The notes under the pieces: generated by a model
What the model saw: the letters and a program-made list of their open reading frames with translations, nothing else
Databases searched by the model: none
What the model was told of the DNA's origin: nothing
In this document: positions 20,931 to 31,600 of the stretch, piece after piece
Layout: each line of letters opens with the position of its first letter
Numbering within the stretch: position 1 is the first letter of the stretch
Assembly: GCA_022925895.1 (NCBI GenBank)
Contig: JAKSYS010000019.1
Coordinates: 124,001-188,000, forward strand
From: Fragilaria crotonensis
Taxonomy: Eukaryota; Bacillariophyta; Fragilariophyceae; Fragilariales; Fragilariaceae
DNA length: 64,000 bases
Direction: 5' to 3'
Translations under genes and position numbers: made by a program

Positions 20931-22187
20931 ATGCGATCAACTCTCCAGTGCCAGGCTGTGAGACTCGCTAATGATGCGAGACAGTCGTTGATGAAGCCGT
21001 CCCCTTCGATATCCTACATGGGACAGAGACATCATGTCAGCCTAGCACGGAGATGGGAGATGCCATCAAAGCGTTTCCAGTCAACTAAATCATCCACGCG
21101 TGACGAACACGGATCAAATATCCTTCGCCAAATCATGCTCCAACCGCGAACAGTCCCAGTTCCTCGATGGATATCTCCCCAATATTATACGACAACCCTT
21201 TCTGAGGTTTGCGGCCATGGCTCATTCATTCTTGTTGCCATATCTTACGCGGTTGATGATTTTCTACACCTGCGAATCATCGCGGTTGCAGGATCGGCCG
21301 TTATGTTGTGTTTCACGTATTTCCATCCACATGGGCGAGTCTTGTGGCTGCCTTTTAAATGGAATGCTCTCTTTATCGCCATTAATTCCTACCGGATTGG
21401 AAAGGTCATGTTAGATCGGTATTATGCCGAAAAAATTTCACCGGACATGATACATGTCCGGGATGAACACTTCTCCATTCTTGACCCACCTGATTTTGCG
21501 CGTTTGGTCCGCATTGGTAATGTTGAAGTAGTTGAGGAAGGCGATTGTCTTGTGAAACAGGGTGAACTGCATCAGTACATTCGCCTTGTTATCGATGGTG
21601 AATTTAACGTCTATCGTGATGGCAAGCTTACCTACAAAATTGAGGAAGGCAACTTCATATCAGAAGTGGGCCTTCATGCTGGTCTACTCCTTCCTGGAAA
21701 AGTGGAGTCATGTTGCAGTATTGTTGCTTCCAAGCCAGGACGAACCTTGCGCTGGGAGCGTGACGAGCTGATGGCACTGTTGCGACGTGAAAAACAACTT
21801 CGTCGCGCCCTCAAGGCGGCTTTGAGTTGGGATATCATTCGCAAACTAAAGAGCCAACGCAAACTGCTGCAGAATGCTGATATTGCTGATGCTGCGCAAT
21901 GGACTCAGTTGCGAACTGAACAAAATCAACATCGTTATGCTGCCATTTTGCAAAATATGTTGGCCCATCCGAAATATTTGAAACAGAGAAAGCAAGAGCT
22001 GGAAAAATACAGGCTCATACATCATATAGATGATGAGCAACATAAGCGGGCGCTCCAGCGCAATGGATGGTCGGTGGATGATTTCGAGAGAGGCTACAAG
22101 GAAGGTGGACAGGTGGATGACGAGGAAGATTTTCAACGTGATTTTCGATGGTTTGTGAAAGACCTGTACTTTCGACTTTTTGGATAG
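20931..22187 (+). CDS. Popeye-domain (cyclic-nucleotide-binding) membrane protein
   Basis: A 418-aa single-exon gene. The first 60 residues are basic, Ser-rich and nearly free of acidic residues, ending near KRFQSTKSS, which resembles a mitochondrial presequence. Two hydrophobic segments (GSFILVAISYAVDDFL and AVAGSAVMLCFTYF) and the Popeye signature LPFKWNALFIAINSYRIGK follow. The cyclic-nucleotide-binding-like fold then includes VVEEGDCLVKQGELHQY, VIDGEFNVYRDGKL and EEGNFISEVGLHAG. Animal POPDC proteins are cAMP-binding membrane proteins, and algal members are mostly uncharacterised. The last 110 residues are charged and helical (LKQRKQELEKYRL). cAMP binding is inferred from fold, not from a verified ligand motif. 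Confidence 0.82.
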   Translation: MRSTLQCQAVRLANDARQSLMKPSPSISYMGQRHHVSLARRWEMPSKRFQSTKSSTRDEHGSNILRQIMLQPRTVPVPRWISPQYYTTTLSEVCGHGSFILVAISYAVDDFLHLRIIAVAGSAVMLCFTYFHPHGRVLWLPFKWNALFIAINSYRIGKVMLDRYYAEKISPDMIHVRDEHFSILDPPDFARLVRIGNVEVVEEGDCLVKQGELHQYIRLVIDGEFNVYRDGKLTYKIEEGNFISEVGLHAGLLLPGKVESCCSIVASKPGRTLRWERDELMALLRREKQLRRALKAALSWDIIRKLKSQRKLLQNADIADAAQWTQLRTEQNQHRYAAILQNMLAHPKYLKQRKQELEKYRLIHHIDDEQHKRALQRNGWSVDDFERGYKEGGQVDDEEDFQRDFRWFVKDLYFRLFG

Positions 22188-22267
22188 GTTAAGTTACATC
22201 AGTAAACAGGATCAATTCTTAGCATCTAATGAAGTTAATGCATTATTAGCTGCTCCCTTGCCGTGCG

Positions 22268-23204
22268 TCACATTCGCTTCGGTACGTAGCCCGTCTTCAG
22301 CGCCCATCGAACGAGCTCCGTTCGGGATCGAGTGTCAGTTTTGAAGTAGAGTTGCTGTAAAATGCCTCCAACGCGCTCGGATGTCACTCCGCGTTTCTTG
22401 GCGATGTCGATATTTGACAAGCCATCACACACCACCTCGAGTACTTCTCTCTCACCCAACGTCAGGTAGACATCCGTCTTTTGAACCAGGTTGGACCCAT
22501 TTATTTTTAGAATTTGTTTGATATTCGCCATTTCTTCTTGAAGATCAGCTAAGCGTCCCTTGCTACCAGTCATCTGTTGGCGTCGGACTATCAGATTGTC
22601 GACAATTGCTAACAACTCATCTGGGTCAAACGGCTTTGTCAGATAGACATCGGCACCAGAGTTATAACCCTCAATTCGATCGACGGTGAATGCCTTGGCT
22701 GTAAGCAGCACGACTGGAACTCGTGAGAGTCGCTTGTTCGACCGAATGTATTTCAATAGCGCTAATCCATCACGTCCGGGCATCCGAATATCACTGATGA
22801 TCACATCTGGCACAACTGGCAGCTTTTTTTTCTTCCGGAGGCATGGATACTACCTCAACAAGAGCGTCGGCGTCTGCACATGCCGTCACTTTGTATCCGC
22901 GGTCATATAGATAGTCTCCAACTGCCATGCGCATGGACTCTTCATCGTCAACTAAGACGAGCCATCGTTTGTTGCGCTCCCGAAACTGTTGATCCTTGAT
23001 TTGTTCGAATTCTGGATCTTGCTCGACTGCGTCACTCGCTGCGAACAGGATTGATCGTGGCAAGTATCCAACGTTTGTTGCGGCCCAAGAATAACGATGA
23101 TGCGGACAGCTCCTCAATGGCGTGAAGGAATATCCCAAGCTGAAGTTCACAAGAAGAAGAAAGCCGGCAGTTAATGATCTTCGCCCTGACCCCCAATCTC
23201 GCAT
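22268..23204 (-). CDS. Plastid-type NarL/FixJ response regulator (REC + LuxR HTH), one-base shift
   Basis: The N-terminus is a signal peptide ending SLGYS|FTPLR, an ASAFAP-like plastid motif. A receiver domain follows with the acidic pair in LVLVDDEESMR, the phospho-acceptor in IISDIRMPG, the Thr in VVLLTAKAF and the Lys in YLTKPFDPDE. The C-terminus is a LuxR helix-turn-helix (LTLGEREVLEVVCDGLSN, IDIAKKRGVTSERV, SRTELVRWALK). The organisation matches NarL-type regulators such as Ycf29/TctD, encoded in some red-lineage plastid genomes. The frame changes inside the receiver at a run of eight A (T8 at 22824-22831); with seven the protein reads continuously for 311 aa with a perfect receiver sequence. 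I treat this as a consensus error. Promoter recognition by a plastid-located DNA-binding protein is inferred. Confidence 0.85.
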
Positions 23205-24372
23205 GGTCCGCGTCGAAATTGTGATCCTCGAACTCCAATTTTATCGTCGGTGAGAGGAGTCCAACGAGTCATTAAAGATTAATGTACCGATTACTAGTTA
23301 CTGTAGTACGACGTTACGGGGAGCCCGTGTATGTCCCCTAGTCGAGCCGGCCATCACCTGCAGTAGTGTACGGGAGTACTGAGTTCTACTTACTGCCGGT
23401 ACAGTATATTGTATTTCTATCCTCGGAGGAGCAGTCTCAGATTCGTAGGTAAAGTTGATGCGTAACTTAATTTGCAATATAATTTATGGAGTCGATTTTT
23501 TTTAGAAAAGCTCGATCGGCTCGATTAGGAGACATACACGGCCTCCCCACTCCCCATATCATACATTTATTATACCGGTCGCAGTTCGCAGTAGGCAGTA
23601 GACACTGGTCTGATAAAAATACATACTCCAGTGAAGTATGGCTTTACTGTGCCAACTGGCTCAGATTCTACCGGTAGGTACATTCCACATCCGACATTCG
23701 ACACCTATTTCATGATTACGGCCACAGCAGACCTCCGTTTTGAAATGTATCGCAGAACAATCTTACGTCGACTGCCTTCCCCTTTCACTACAGTAGGCAG
23801 TGGTCTATGAGAGAGTGCGGACAGGGGACCCAGGCGGGGATCAAATATGGCCGTACTGATGAAGGCTAGTTACAGACCAGAGCGGCACTTAGGGTGTGTT
23901 CAGGCCCTTTGGTACCAGATTGTGCTCAGCAAAGCCTGTGTTTCAACCACATCCTCACGTAGGCTGGGGTAGATTTGAGAATGGTTCAGCTCTAACTAAT
24001 TCGTGTATTGCCGTAGTATCATCGTATTCGAAGTTACATTCTAGAGCAGTGATGCTGAGATGTCCAAATGGTAACTCGTAACAGCCCAACTCAGTGCCTT
24101 CACCTTCAAAGTTGTTCCACTAGTTGATAAAAGGCGTTGAATAAAGATATGCGACCCACATCACTGTTCCGGTGTGGATGGAATCCTGCCTCCTGTTGAC
24201 CGCTCGTTCAGGGTTCCGATATCCAACCTCACGAAGCATATCGGTTAAGTTCGCTCCTGGTCCTTGGCGCTCGTATCGAGACCGGCAATAGCAAGGGCTG
24301 TGCTTTGCAAGTTGCTTCAGTAGGGAAAATCCCTACCCAGCACCAAATTGGGGTCCAAGACGCATACTCACT
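23205..24372. other. Intergenic, no gene seen
   Basis: This 1.17-kb stretch between two minus-strand genes has GTAC words at 23300-23400 and otherwise undistinguished sequence. I find no coding region, tRNA or other RNA gene in it. Confidence 0.45.
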
Positions 24373-25025
24373 CTACAGTCGTTTCTCAGGAGGTCCATTT
24401 GCACGATCGTACACAATGCCTTCGTCCGCAAGTGGATTCGCATGAATTGTAATCTTCTCTATCACTGGCGGATGAATCGGTCTGTGTGCCTGACTTTTCT
24501 TGGGACCCCCAAGGACAGGCAAACGCTCCATACTGTCCAGCACATCCCACCCATCAAGCATCCTACCAAAGACCGTGTACACATTGTTCAGGTGCCTTTG
24601 GGATTCGTAAAGGATAAAGAACTGGCTGCGATTGGTGTTTGGGCCCTTGTTTGCCATGGCCAGGACGCCTCGTTTGTCGTGGACATTAGTGAGATGGAAT
24701 TCGTCTTCGAACGTACCTCCCCAAATAGATTCGCCCCCTTTCCCGGTACCTGGTGGAGGTCGAACGCGGCGAGGAAAGTCAGCATCGTCGTTATAGAAAG
24801 CATGCAAACAAGCAGGAAGCATTCCACCTCGTGGCATGCATCATACTACATACCTTCCGGATCCCCACCTTGAATCATGAACCCACGAATGTTTCGATGA
24901 AAAATAGTTCCATTATAGTAACCATTTGCAGCGAGTGCCAAAAAATTGAAAGACGTTCTTGGAGCTGTATCGCAAAATATTTCGAACTTGAGATCACCCA
25001 ACGATGTATGCAAAGTTACTGTCAT
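24373..25025 (-). CDS. Cyclophilin, PPIL3-like peptidyl-prolyl isomerase (2 exons)
   Basis: The model is complement(24373..24749, 24854..25025), 182 aa. The 104-bp intron has donor GAAG|GTATGT and acceptor CCACCAG|GTACCG. The protein starts MTVTLHTSLGDLKFEIF and shows the cyclophilin catalytic elements FHRNIRGFMIQGGDP (active-site Arg, Phe, Met, Gln), GVLAMANKGPNTNRSQFFI and YTVFGRMLDGWDVLD. The short form with ITIHANP near the C-terminus matches PPIL3, a spliceosome-associated cyclophilin. Unlike the animal protein, a 20-residue extension follows. An internal open frame beginning MPRGGMLPA reads through the intron and is not the true start. Confidence 0.93.
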
Positions 25026-25697
25026 TGGAGTGAGGAACTATGCGTCGATCTACAATGAAGACAGCGCACTTGGGGTGTCTTGGCGCGTATGCTGGTGAAC
25101 GCCGGACAACGGGTTTTGAGTTGTTTTGAATGGAAAGTTAACAATTTTAGTTGAATGCTTCCAGTACTAGTACTGCACTAACCAGTAGCAATGCGCCTTT
25201 ACTCAAATTACTGGAGTAAACAGTATGCACACCGCTAGCATTGTACAGTATCGTAAATGTAAATACACAGTACACAGTCCTACAATCTATCCTGGTATTC
25301 CAGTACTCGGAGTACTACCTGGTACATACGAGTACTCGTAGCGCCTAGTACCAGTACCTGGTACTTGTACACCTGTCAATGCCGAGATGGTCACGCATCC
25401 AACCCATCCTCGTGACCCAGGATCGGATTGGTTTTTTTTTGGTTGGGCAGTAGACTACAAGTACAAAGTACCTCTGGTACTAGTAGTAGTAGCATTAGAC
25501 TGTAGACTGTAGAAGTAGGTCTGTAGAGTACTGGAGTACTCAGTAGGACGGAGCTAAGGGCAGACGAAGATTTCTACGAGTCATGTCTACGCAGTCCTTC
25601 GTACTTTTGTTTCAAAGACCGCAGGTTTGGCACGGCACTGAAAGCCACAACGATAAGATCATACTCGACGTCGACGCAAATCCCAGCGCATTGAACA
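25026..25697. other. Divergent intergenic region, strongly GTAC-rich
   Basis: This region lies between the PPIL3-like gene (minus) and delta-COP (plus). Hand count gives about 17 GTAC tetramers in 25141-25560, roughly ten times the 1.6 expected for equal base use. No gene seen. Confidence 0.6.
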
Positions 25698-27581
25698 ATG
25701 GTACGATTGGGAGTCCCAAATGTTTGTCCTGTCCACAATGTAGTGAAATAGAAAGTGCATAAGAGACGAGGTGGGAGAAATGATGCCGATTCCGATGATC
25801 CGCCCTTCGCGGTGCTCCGTCATTGACCGATCGGTCACTTGCATTGTTAGTTTGGCTGTGACTTGGCATTGCGACCGATAAAATCCCTTGGATCTATTCA
25901 AATCCACCTGCATCCATTCGCGTTTTTCTCTCTAACATGTTTCCCTCTGCATGTGATCGTCCAGGTTGTCCTTTCTGCTTCCGTTTGTACAAGCAGTGGG
26001 AAAGCATTGGTTTCCCGTCAGTTCGTCGAGATGAACCGTCTGCGCGTTGAGGGTCTCTTGGCGGCCTTTCCGAAATTGGTTGGCCATTCCAAACAACATA
26101 CTTTTGTGGAAACAGACTCAGTCAGATACGTCTATCAACCGCTGGAGAATCAAATGTACCTCCTTCTCATCACGACGAAGGCCTCTAATATTGTCGAGGA
26201 TCTGGGAACATTGCGTCTGCTTGCCAAAGTTGTTCCTGATGTAGCTGGTGGCCTTCAAGAATCTTCCATCAATGATCACGCTTTCGACTTGATTTTTGCG
26301 TTTGATGAAGTACTCACTGCTGGAGGTTACAAGGAAGAAGCGACCTTGAGCTCCATCCGCACTAATCTTCTCATGGACAGTCATGAAGAGAAAGTGCACT
26401 TGGCCCTCAAGCAAAGCAAGGAAGATGCCGCAAAAGACGAGATGCGAAGACAAGCCAAAAATATTAAGGAGCGCCAACTGCAACAATTGCGACAGAACTT
26501 TGTTTCGGGGCAAGGTTTGGGTGGCGGCCCCATTGGAGGTATGCAAGGGTTTGGCGGTGGAGGTGATCCAAACCAGGGAAGCATGTTCCAAGGGTTTGGC
26601 AACGACAATTCGAGCAACCAGTATGAGCAACAATTTCAAGCACCAGCGCCTAGTGTACCAGTCCATCAGCCGCCGAAGGTTGTCGCCAAGGGTATGAAGC
26701 TCGGCGGCATGGGTGCTGCCGGAAAGAAAGATTCTCTGATGGCTGCCATGGCTATGGAAGACAACCTGTTGCCGGCCTCCAAGGGAGGCGATGCCTTCGG
26801 ACTAGGCAGCTTCGGACTCGGTGGCGCACCTGCACCAGCCCCTGTCATCCCGTCCACCCCCCTTACATTAGTATTGGAGGAGAAGATCAGTGTTGCCATG
26901 AATCGCGAAGGTTCGATCGAGTCTTGCGAAGTTAAGGGCACCTTGACGCTCACAGCCAACACGGAGGCTGGCACTGCCGCCGTCGTTGTTGTCAACAAGC
27001 CCGTTATTTCCAAAGTTTCCGGATTTACCTTTGCTACCCACCCGAAGGTCGACAAAAAGATGTACGAGAAGGACGGAGTACTTACCCTCAAGGGCGGCAA
27101 AGGATTCCCAACTGGTCGCGGTGTTGGTATTCTGCGTTGGAGCTATGCCTCTGATGATGCTGCACCTATCACCGTCAACTGCTGGCCGGAAAATGAGGGC
27201 AACGGTACCATGAACGTCAACGTTGAATACGAACTGACCAGATCGGACATGACTCTCATCGACGTGAACATTTTGTTGCCCCTCGGTACAAGCGACCCTC
27301 CAGCTATTGAAGCATGTGACGGAGACTACAAACACGACCCTGTGGCGGGCATGATGTGCTGGCATTTCGATAAAATCGATGCAAGCAACTCGTCCGGTGC
27401 ACTCGAGTTCTCAATTGCTGGAAACAATCCCGATGTTTTCTTCCCAGTTCGAATTATGTTCAAGAGCGAGAAATTGCTATGCCCCATTGAGGTTACTGGA
27501 GTAACATCCTCAGCAAACGGTACCAGCATTCCAAATATGTTGTTGAAGAGCTTCTCACCTGAATCATACACTTGTGCATAA
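25698..27581 (+). CDS. Coatomer subunit delta (delta-COP, archain)
   Basis: The proposed model is join(25698..25700, 25965..27581), giving M followed by VVLSASVCTSSGKALVSRQF, the invariant delta-COP N-terminus. No ATG abuts that sequence. The nearest ATG followed directly by a donor is ATG|GTACGA at 25698, with acceptor GTCCAG|GTTGTC, so the start codon would sit alone on exon 1 (intron 264 bp). The protein has the longin domain (GLLAAFPKLVG, VRYVYQPLE, LGTLRLLAKVVPD), a helical linker (EMRRQAKNIKERQLQQL), a Gly-rich linker and a C-terminal mu-homology domain (EEKISVAMNREGSIESCEVKG, ILRWSY). It is a subunit of COPI coats that move cargo from the Golgi to the ER. Total about 539 aa, normal for the family. 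Confidence 0.93.
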
Positions 27582-28615
27582 TAGCATTGGTCGCTTTCAA
27601 AAAGAATGCTTGAACTATAAACAGTCAATATGATGAGTAACGGAGTGTCTTCTTAGTTCGGATTGGTGTTTCCCGGAGGTTCTTTTGGGGGCTGAAGGCA
27701 ATTCATACCGTTTACCAACATTGAACGTAGCATGTTTCCCCAAAACTGAAGCGACTGTGATTGGAATGTATGACATCGTCCTGTATGTTTGTGCATTCTT
27801 ACTCGCATACTCTGAACTCTTTGGGTTATAGGACGCTACTACCGGTAGCTATGAATACCGTCGTAGCGATAGAATGTTGTAGGACTGCATCTTTTATAGT
27901 TTGGTTTGTGGTCTATTATATTAGAACGCGCTTGTACCATGAAGAGTGAGCGACTTATTACAGCGAGTTAAGGGCAAGAAAGGTCAGAGTAAAGAATGTT
28001 TGCTCTCGTCGCTCTTCGCCTCGAAGTGTGCCCAGCACCTTCTCTGCGGTACTAGCTCTTGAACCGGTACCAGGTACTGGAATATAGAATATAGTACATA
28101 TAGTGTATGATAACGAATGCAATAACACATCGACACATCGAGAATCAACGCATTGAGATATTCATGTTCGATAACAAGAGCTCCAGTATCCAGTACAAGT
28201 ACCAGTACAAGTATAAGTATAAGTACCTGGTACAATATAAGTATAAGTATAAGTACAAGTACCAGTACTTGTGTCTACCTGGCGACTGGCGAGGTGAAGC
28301 CTGAAGTACTGTTGACACTACCACGTAGATCCTACACCAAATGAATACGGCAAGCCGCGCGTCCTGCCTGTACCTGGGCTGTAGCAGGTTCGATACTAAG
28401 TACGAGTCTCACGTATCATGCCTTCGCTGCTGTTCTTGACAGGAAGAAAACGACCCTCCCCCATTTCATAGAGTGATTTTCAGGAACAATTTTAAGACAA
28501 AAACATTGAGCCCGAAAGTGTTATGTTCGAGCAATTGCGCGAAAGCAGCTCGTTGATGTACTTAAAGTAGACGGACTTGATTGGTATTTGACGCTTTCAT
28601 TCGAAGGATTGTTTG
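27582..28615. other. Intergenic with AAGTAT/AAGTAC simple repeat
   Basis: A 1-kb stretch between two plus-strand genes. It carries the simple repeat described separately and no convincing gene. Confidence 0.45.
28190..28270. repeat. Simple repeat of aagtac / aagtat units
   Basis: Imperfect hexamer tandem (AAGTAC, AAGTAT, CAGTAC) over about 80 bp. It is a locally ordered version of the GTAC-rich intergenic sequence seen throughout the window. Confidence 0.8.
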
Positions 28616-31600
28616 ATGGATCACTCAGGACATGCCAATCGTTCGCGCGCGGAGAAAATGATGACTATCGACAGGGATATTGCTGGAGACGAGAAAGGTT
28701 CATTGAAACAGCCACCACAAATTAAGGCGAGGGCTGATGGATTTCATCGACGGTCGTTTGATGATACCAGCCCAAGCAAGGACGCTCGAGGTATTCGAAG
28801 ACTTCGGAGAACGCTTGGAAAGAAGGCAACGATGACCGAATTGGACGATCGAGGCGAGCCGGACATCGTGCCAAGGTTTGGCCTTCTGTCAGACGAGGAA
28901 ACTGTTCTGCAATGTAATACATCGTGCACAATTTCCCTGACTGAGGACGCATCATCGCAAAATGATGGTGGTTCGGTAAGGTACAATGAAATCAATTGCG
29001 AAGCAAACGTAAGCGTGCTGAGTTCTGATTTCGCCATCGAAGCATTACCGTTAAATGACTGCGAACCAGTACGACTCAAGGGAAAAGGAGTGCGAAGAAA
29101 GGACGCGTTGCCACCTGTCCACACAGGCAGAGATATATGGCCCATACAAGAGATAATGTCCACAGATTCAGACGACCTTTTGTGGAAAGCGATCCCCAGG
29201 ACGAAGACGACCTTGTCCCAGTTGAGACCAACGAAAGGAGACGGGGCTTCCAGTTACCGAAGTTGCGAATACAGAAGAGGGCAGGGCCTCGTCATGCGAA
29301 TGATTCGCCCGTCGCCAGGTTGACGAAGCAGCCAAACGTTGCTGTTGACGGAAGTGATTCAACTCAAATGGATCGCCTTCGAACACCTACCGTGTTGCGG
29401 CATCGCAAGCCTTTCGGTACGACGACCGCGAAGTCGCCGCTAGTTTCACAGCCTGAATCCACAGATGACAAAGACCATGAAACAAGAAAGGGTCTCAGAA
29501 TATCCAGAGGTCGCAAACCCCCGAGTTCCCCAAATGCTGCTAGTGCGATCGCCCCAATCCCCCAGAAACCGAAAGTTTCCGAATCCATTATGGGCAAACT
29601 TAGAAAGGGACTTGCGCAAGAATGGAAAGATTTGAGTGGTTACGGAGAGAATGATGGCGCATCAAGTTGGGAAGAGTCAGACTCGGACGATTCCGATCGC
29701 GATGGTATCAACGATGACCTTCGAGCCGACTCGACAGTATCTGGAAGTCGATCACTCGACTACGACGATGCTGTCCTACATGCAGCAGACCTATTGAATA
29801 TGGATGTGTGCGGAGCATTCGCAACTCCAGTGAAGGATGGTGTGAAATTGAAATCTCGTCGATCGAAAGATAAGAAGGAGCTGCGCGTGAAGCCTTACCA
29901 TTGTTTTGCACCTCACAAGGTCTTCATGACTGAGGAAGAGATTTACCAGAATATGCTTCGCCCTTCCGAGTTTGTCGCAGATCTCGTTTCCTCAGTTAAG
30001 CCGTGGTACCATATTCCTGAGGTGCAGCTCACTGAGATGGAAAAGAAATATTGGGGAACTACACAAGACGGCCGGATCGGCTCTTTGCGCGTCGAAGTAC
30101 TAGGTTGCGTCGGCATTTCAAAGTACAAGTCGGATGTTTCGGTCTATCTAGTATGTGGCGATGCAGCGTTTGCTACGGATGTCATTCACGGAAGCCGATC
30201 TCCGATGTGGCCACAATCTTCCAGGAGAGCCGCATGTTTTCCCATTTTTCACGCATATGCAAGACTATACGTGGAGTATTTGATGTCACGAAACGGAAAA
30301 AACGGAGAATGATAGCTTCTGCGGTCGTGTTGAAATCGGCATTCCGTCCCTTCGACCAGACACTGAGTATGATGTGACGTTGCCCCTCCGGGTGTCGAGC
30401 TTCATCTATGATCGTCGACCACGAGGTGTTGTAAGACTTCGACTCAGTCTTCATTGGTTTAGCGAGAGGGCCGCCGTTCTCTCCTATCTTCCAGCTCCAA
30501 GAAATATGACCTCGACCTACCACAGCGTCGATTCACCTTCGATACCTTGTGCGGATCCCAAAACCTTTCGAAATGTGGCTTTCACAATTCACGGACAAGA
30601 GCTTCCCGGTAAATACACACGCGAGGCTTTCCAGGCTACGATGAGAGAATTTACTTTATATCACCAGAATTTGATGGTGAGTTTTCAGTCGCTGTCCTTG
30701 ATTACGTCTTATGCCAGTCCTCTCACATTGATGTTTTAGTTTCTGGCCAAGCAATTGCTTCACGACGCCGTGCTGTATGTGAATCCTCTAGTCTCAGTGT
30801 ATGTTTTCGGCAGCTGGATGCACTGTGTTTGGTCCGCATCATTACGACTGGCACCAGTTTACTTCATTGGGTTCCTCGTGTTACTCCTTCTTGATGGATA
30901 CTTCCGTCATTGTGCAAATCGTATCCGTACATCCGGTTACACCCTGTTTCGCTGACAGAGATCCTGCTAGCTATCGCAAACACGGCGCAATCCAAGCAAA
31001 TAAAGCCATTGTTGGCGGAAAGAGGCCGCGCAGAGACGCTGATGAGTCGACCCTTGATGTAGAACCCTACGATCACTTGGAGTTTCCTTTCTCAGACGGA
31101 AATGAATACAAGAAACGAACAATTGAGGAGACTCTTGTTGAAAGGAGTTCCAGTACCCGTCGAGACAAACAAAAAGGTAAGATACGTCTTTGGGAAATCT
31201 CAAGCGTTGCACATGATACTGAGATTTCTGCGAGACAGAATTGCAGCGTCACGAGCGTCTGTCCCTCTATGTGAAGCAAGAGCGTTCAGTGGACGACTCG
31301 ATAGATCTAGATACCTTTCTCCGCGTGGGTGACGACGCTGCTCAAGACAATGAGGGGGAAGGAGGCGAACAAGGGGCGCTAGATTTTGACAGCGACCAAG
31401 AGCTAGACATTCACGGCGATGTGGACAACGTTTTTGACCTTTATGTTTCTGACGAGGAAGAAGAACAATTTCGACCTCGATTTTCAAGTATGTCGTCGAC
31501 TTCGATGGGAGCAAGCATTCGCAGTTCCGTGGTGTTGGGACCTCCCCAAGACGTAGATGTTCGCCCGAAAACCCGAATACCACCCCAAGTTCATCTTGCA

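Noticed and set aside
22820-22840. Programmed -1 frameshift site in the response regulator
   Set aside because: The required shift is +1, no stimulatory structure is evident, and similar one-base shifts occur at other homopolymers in unrelated genes.
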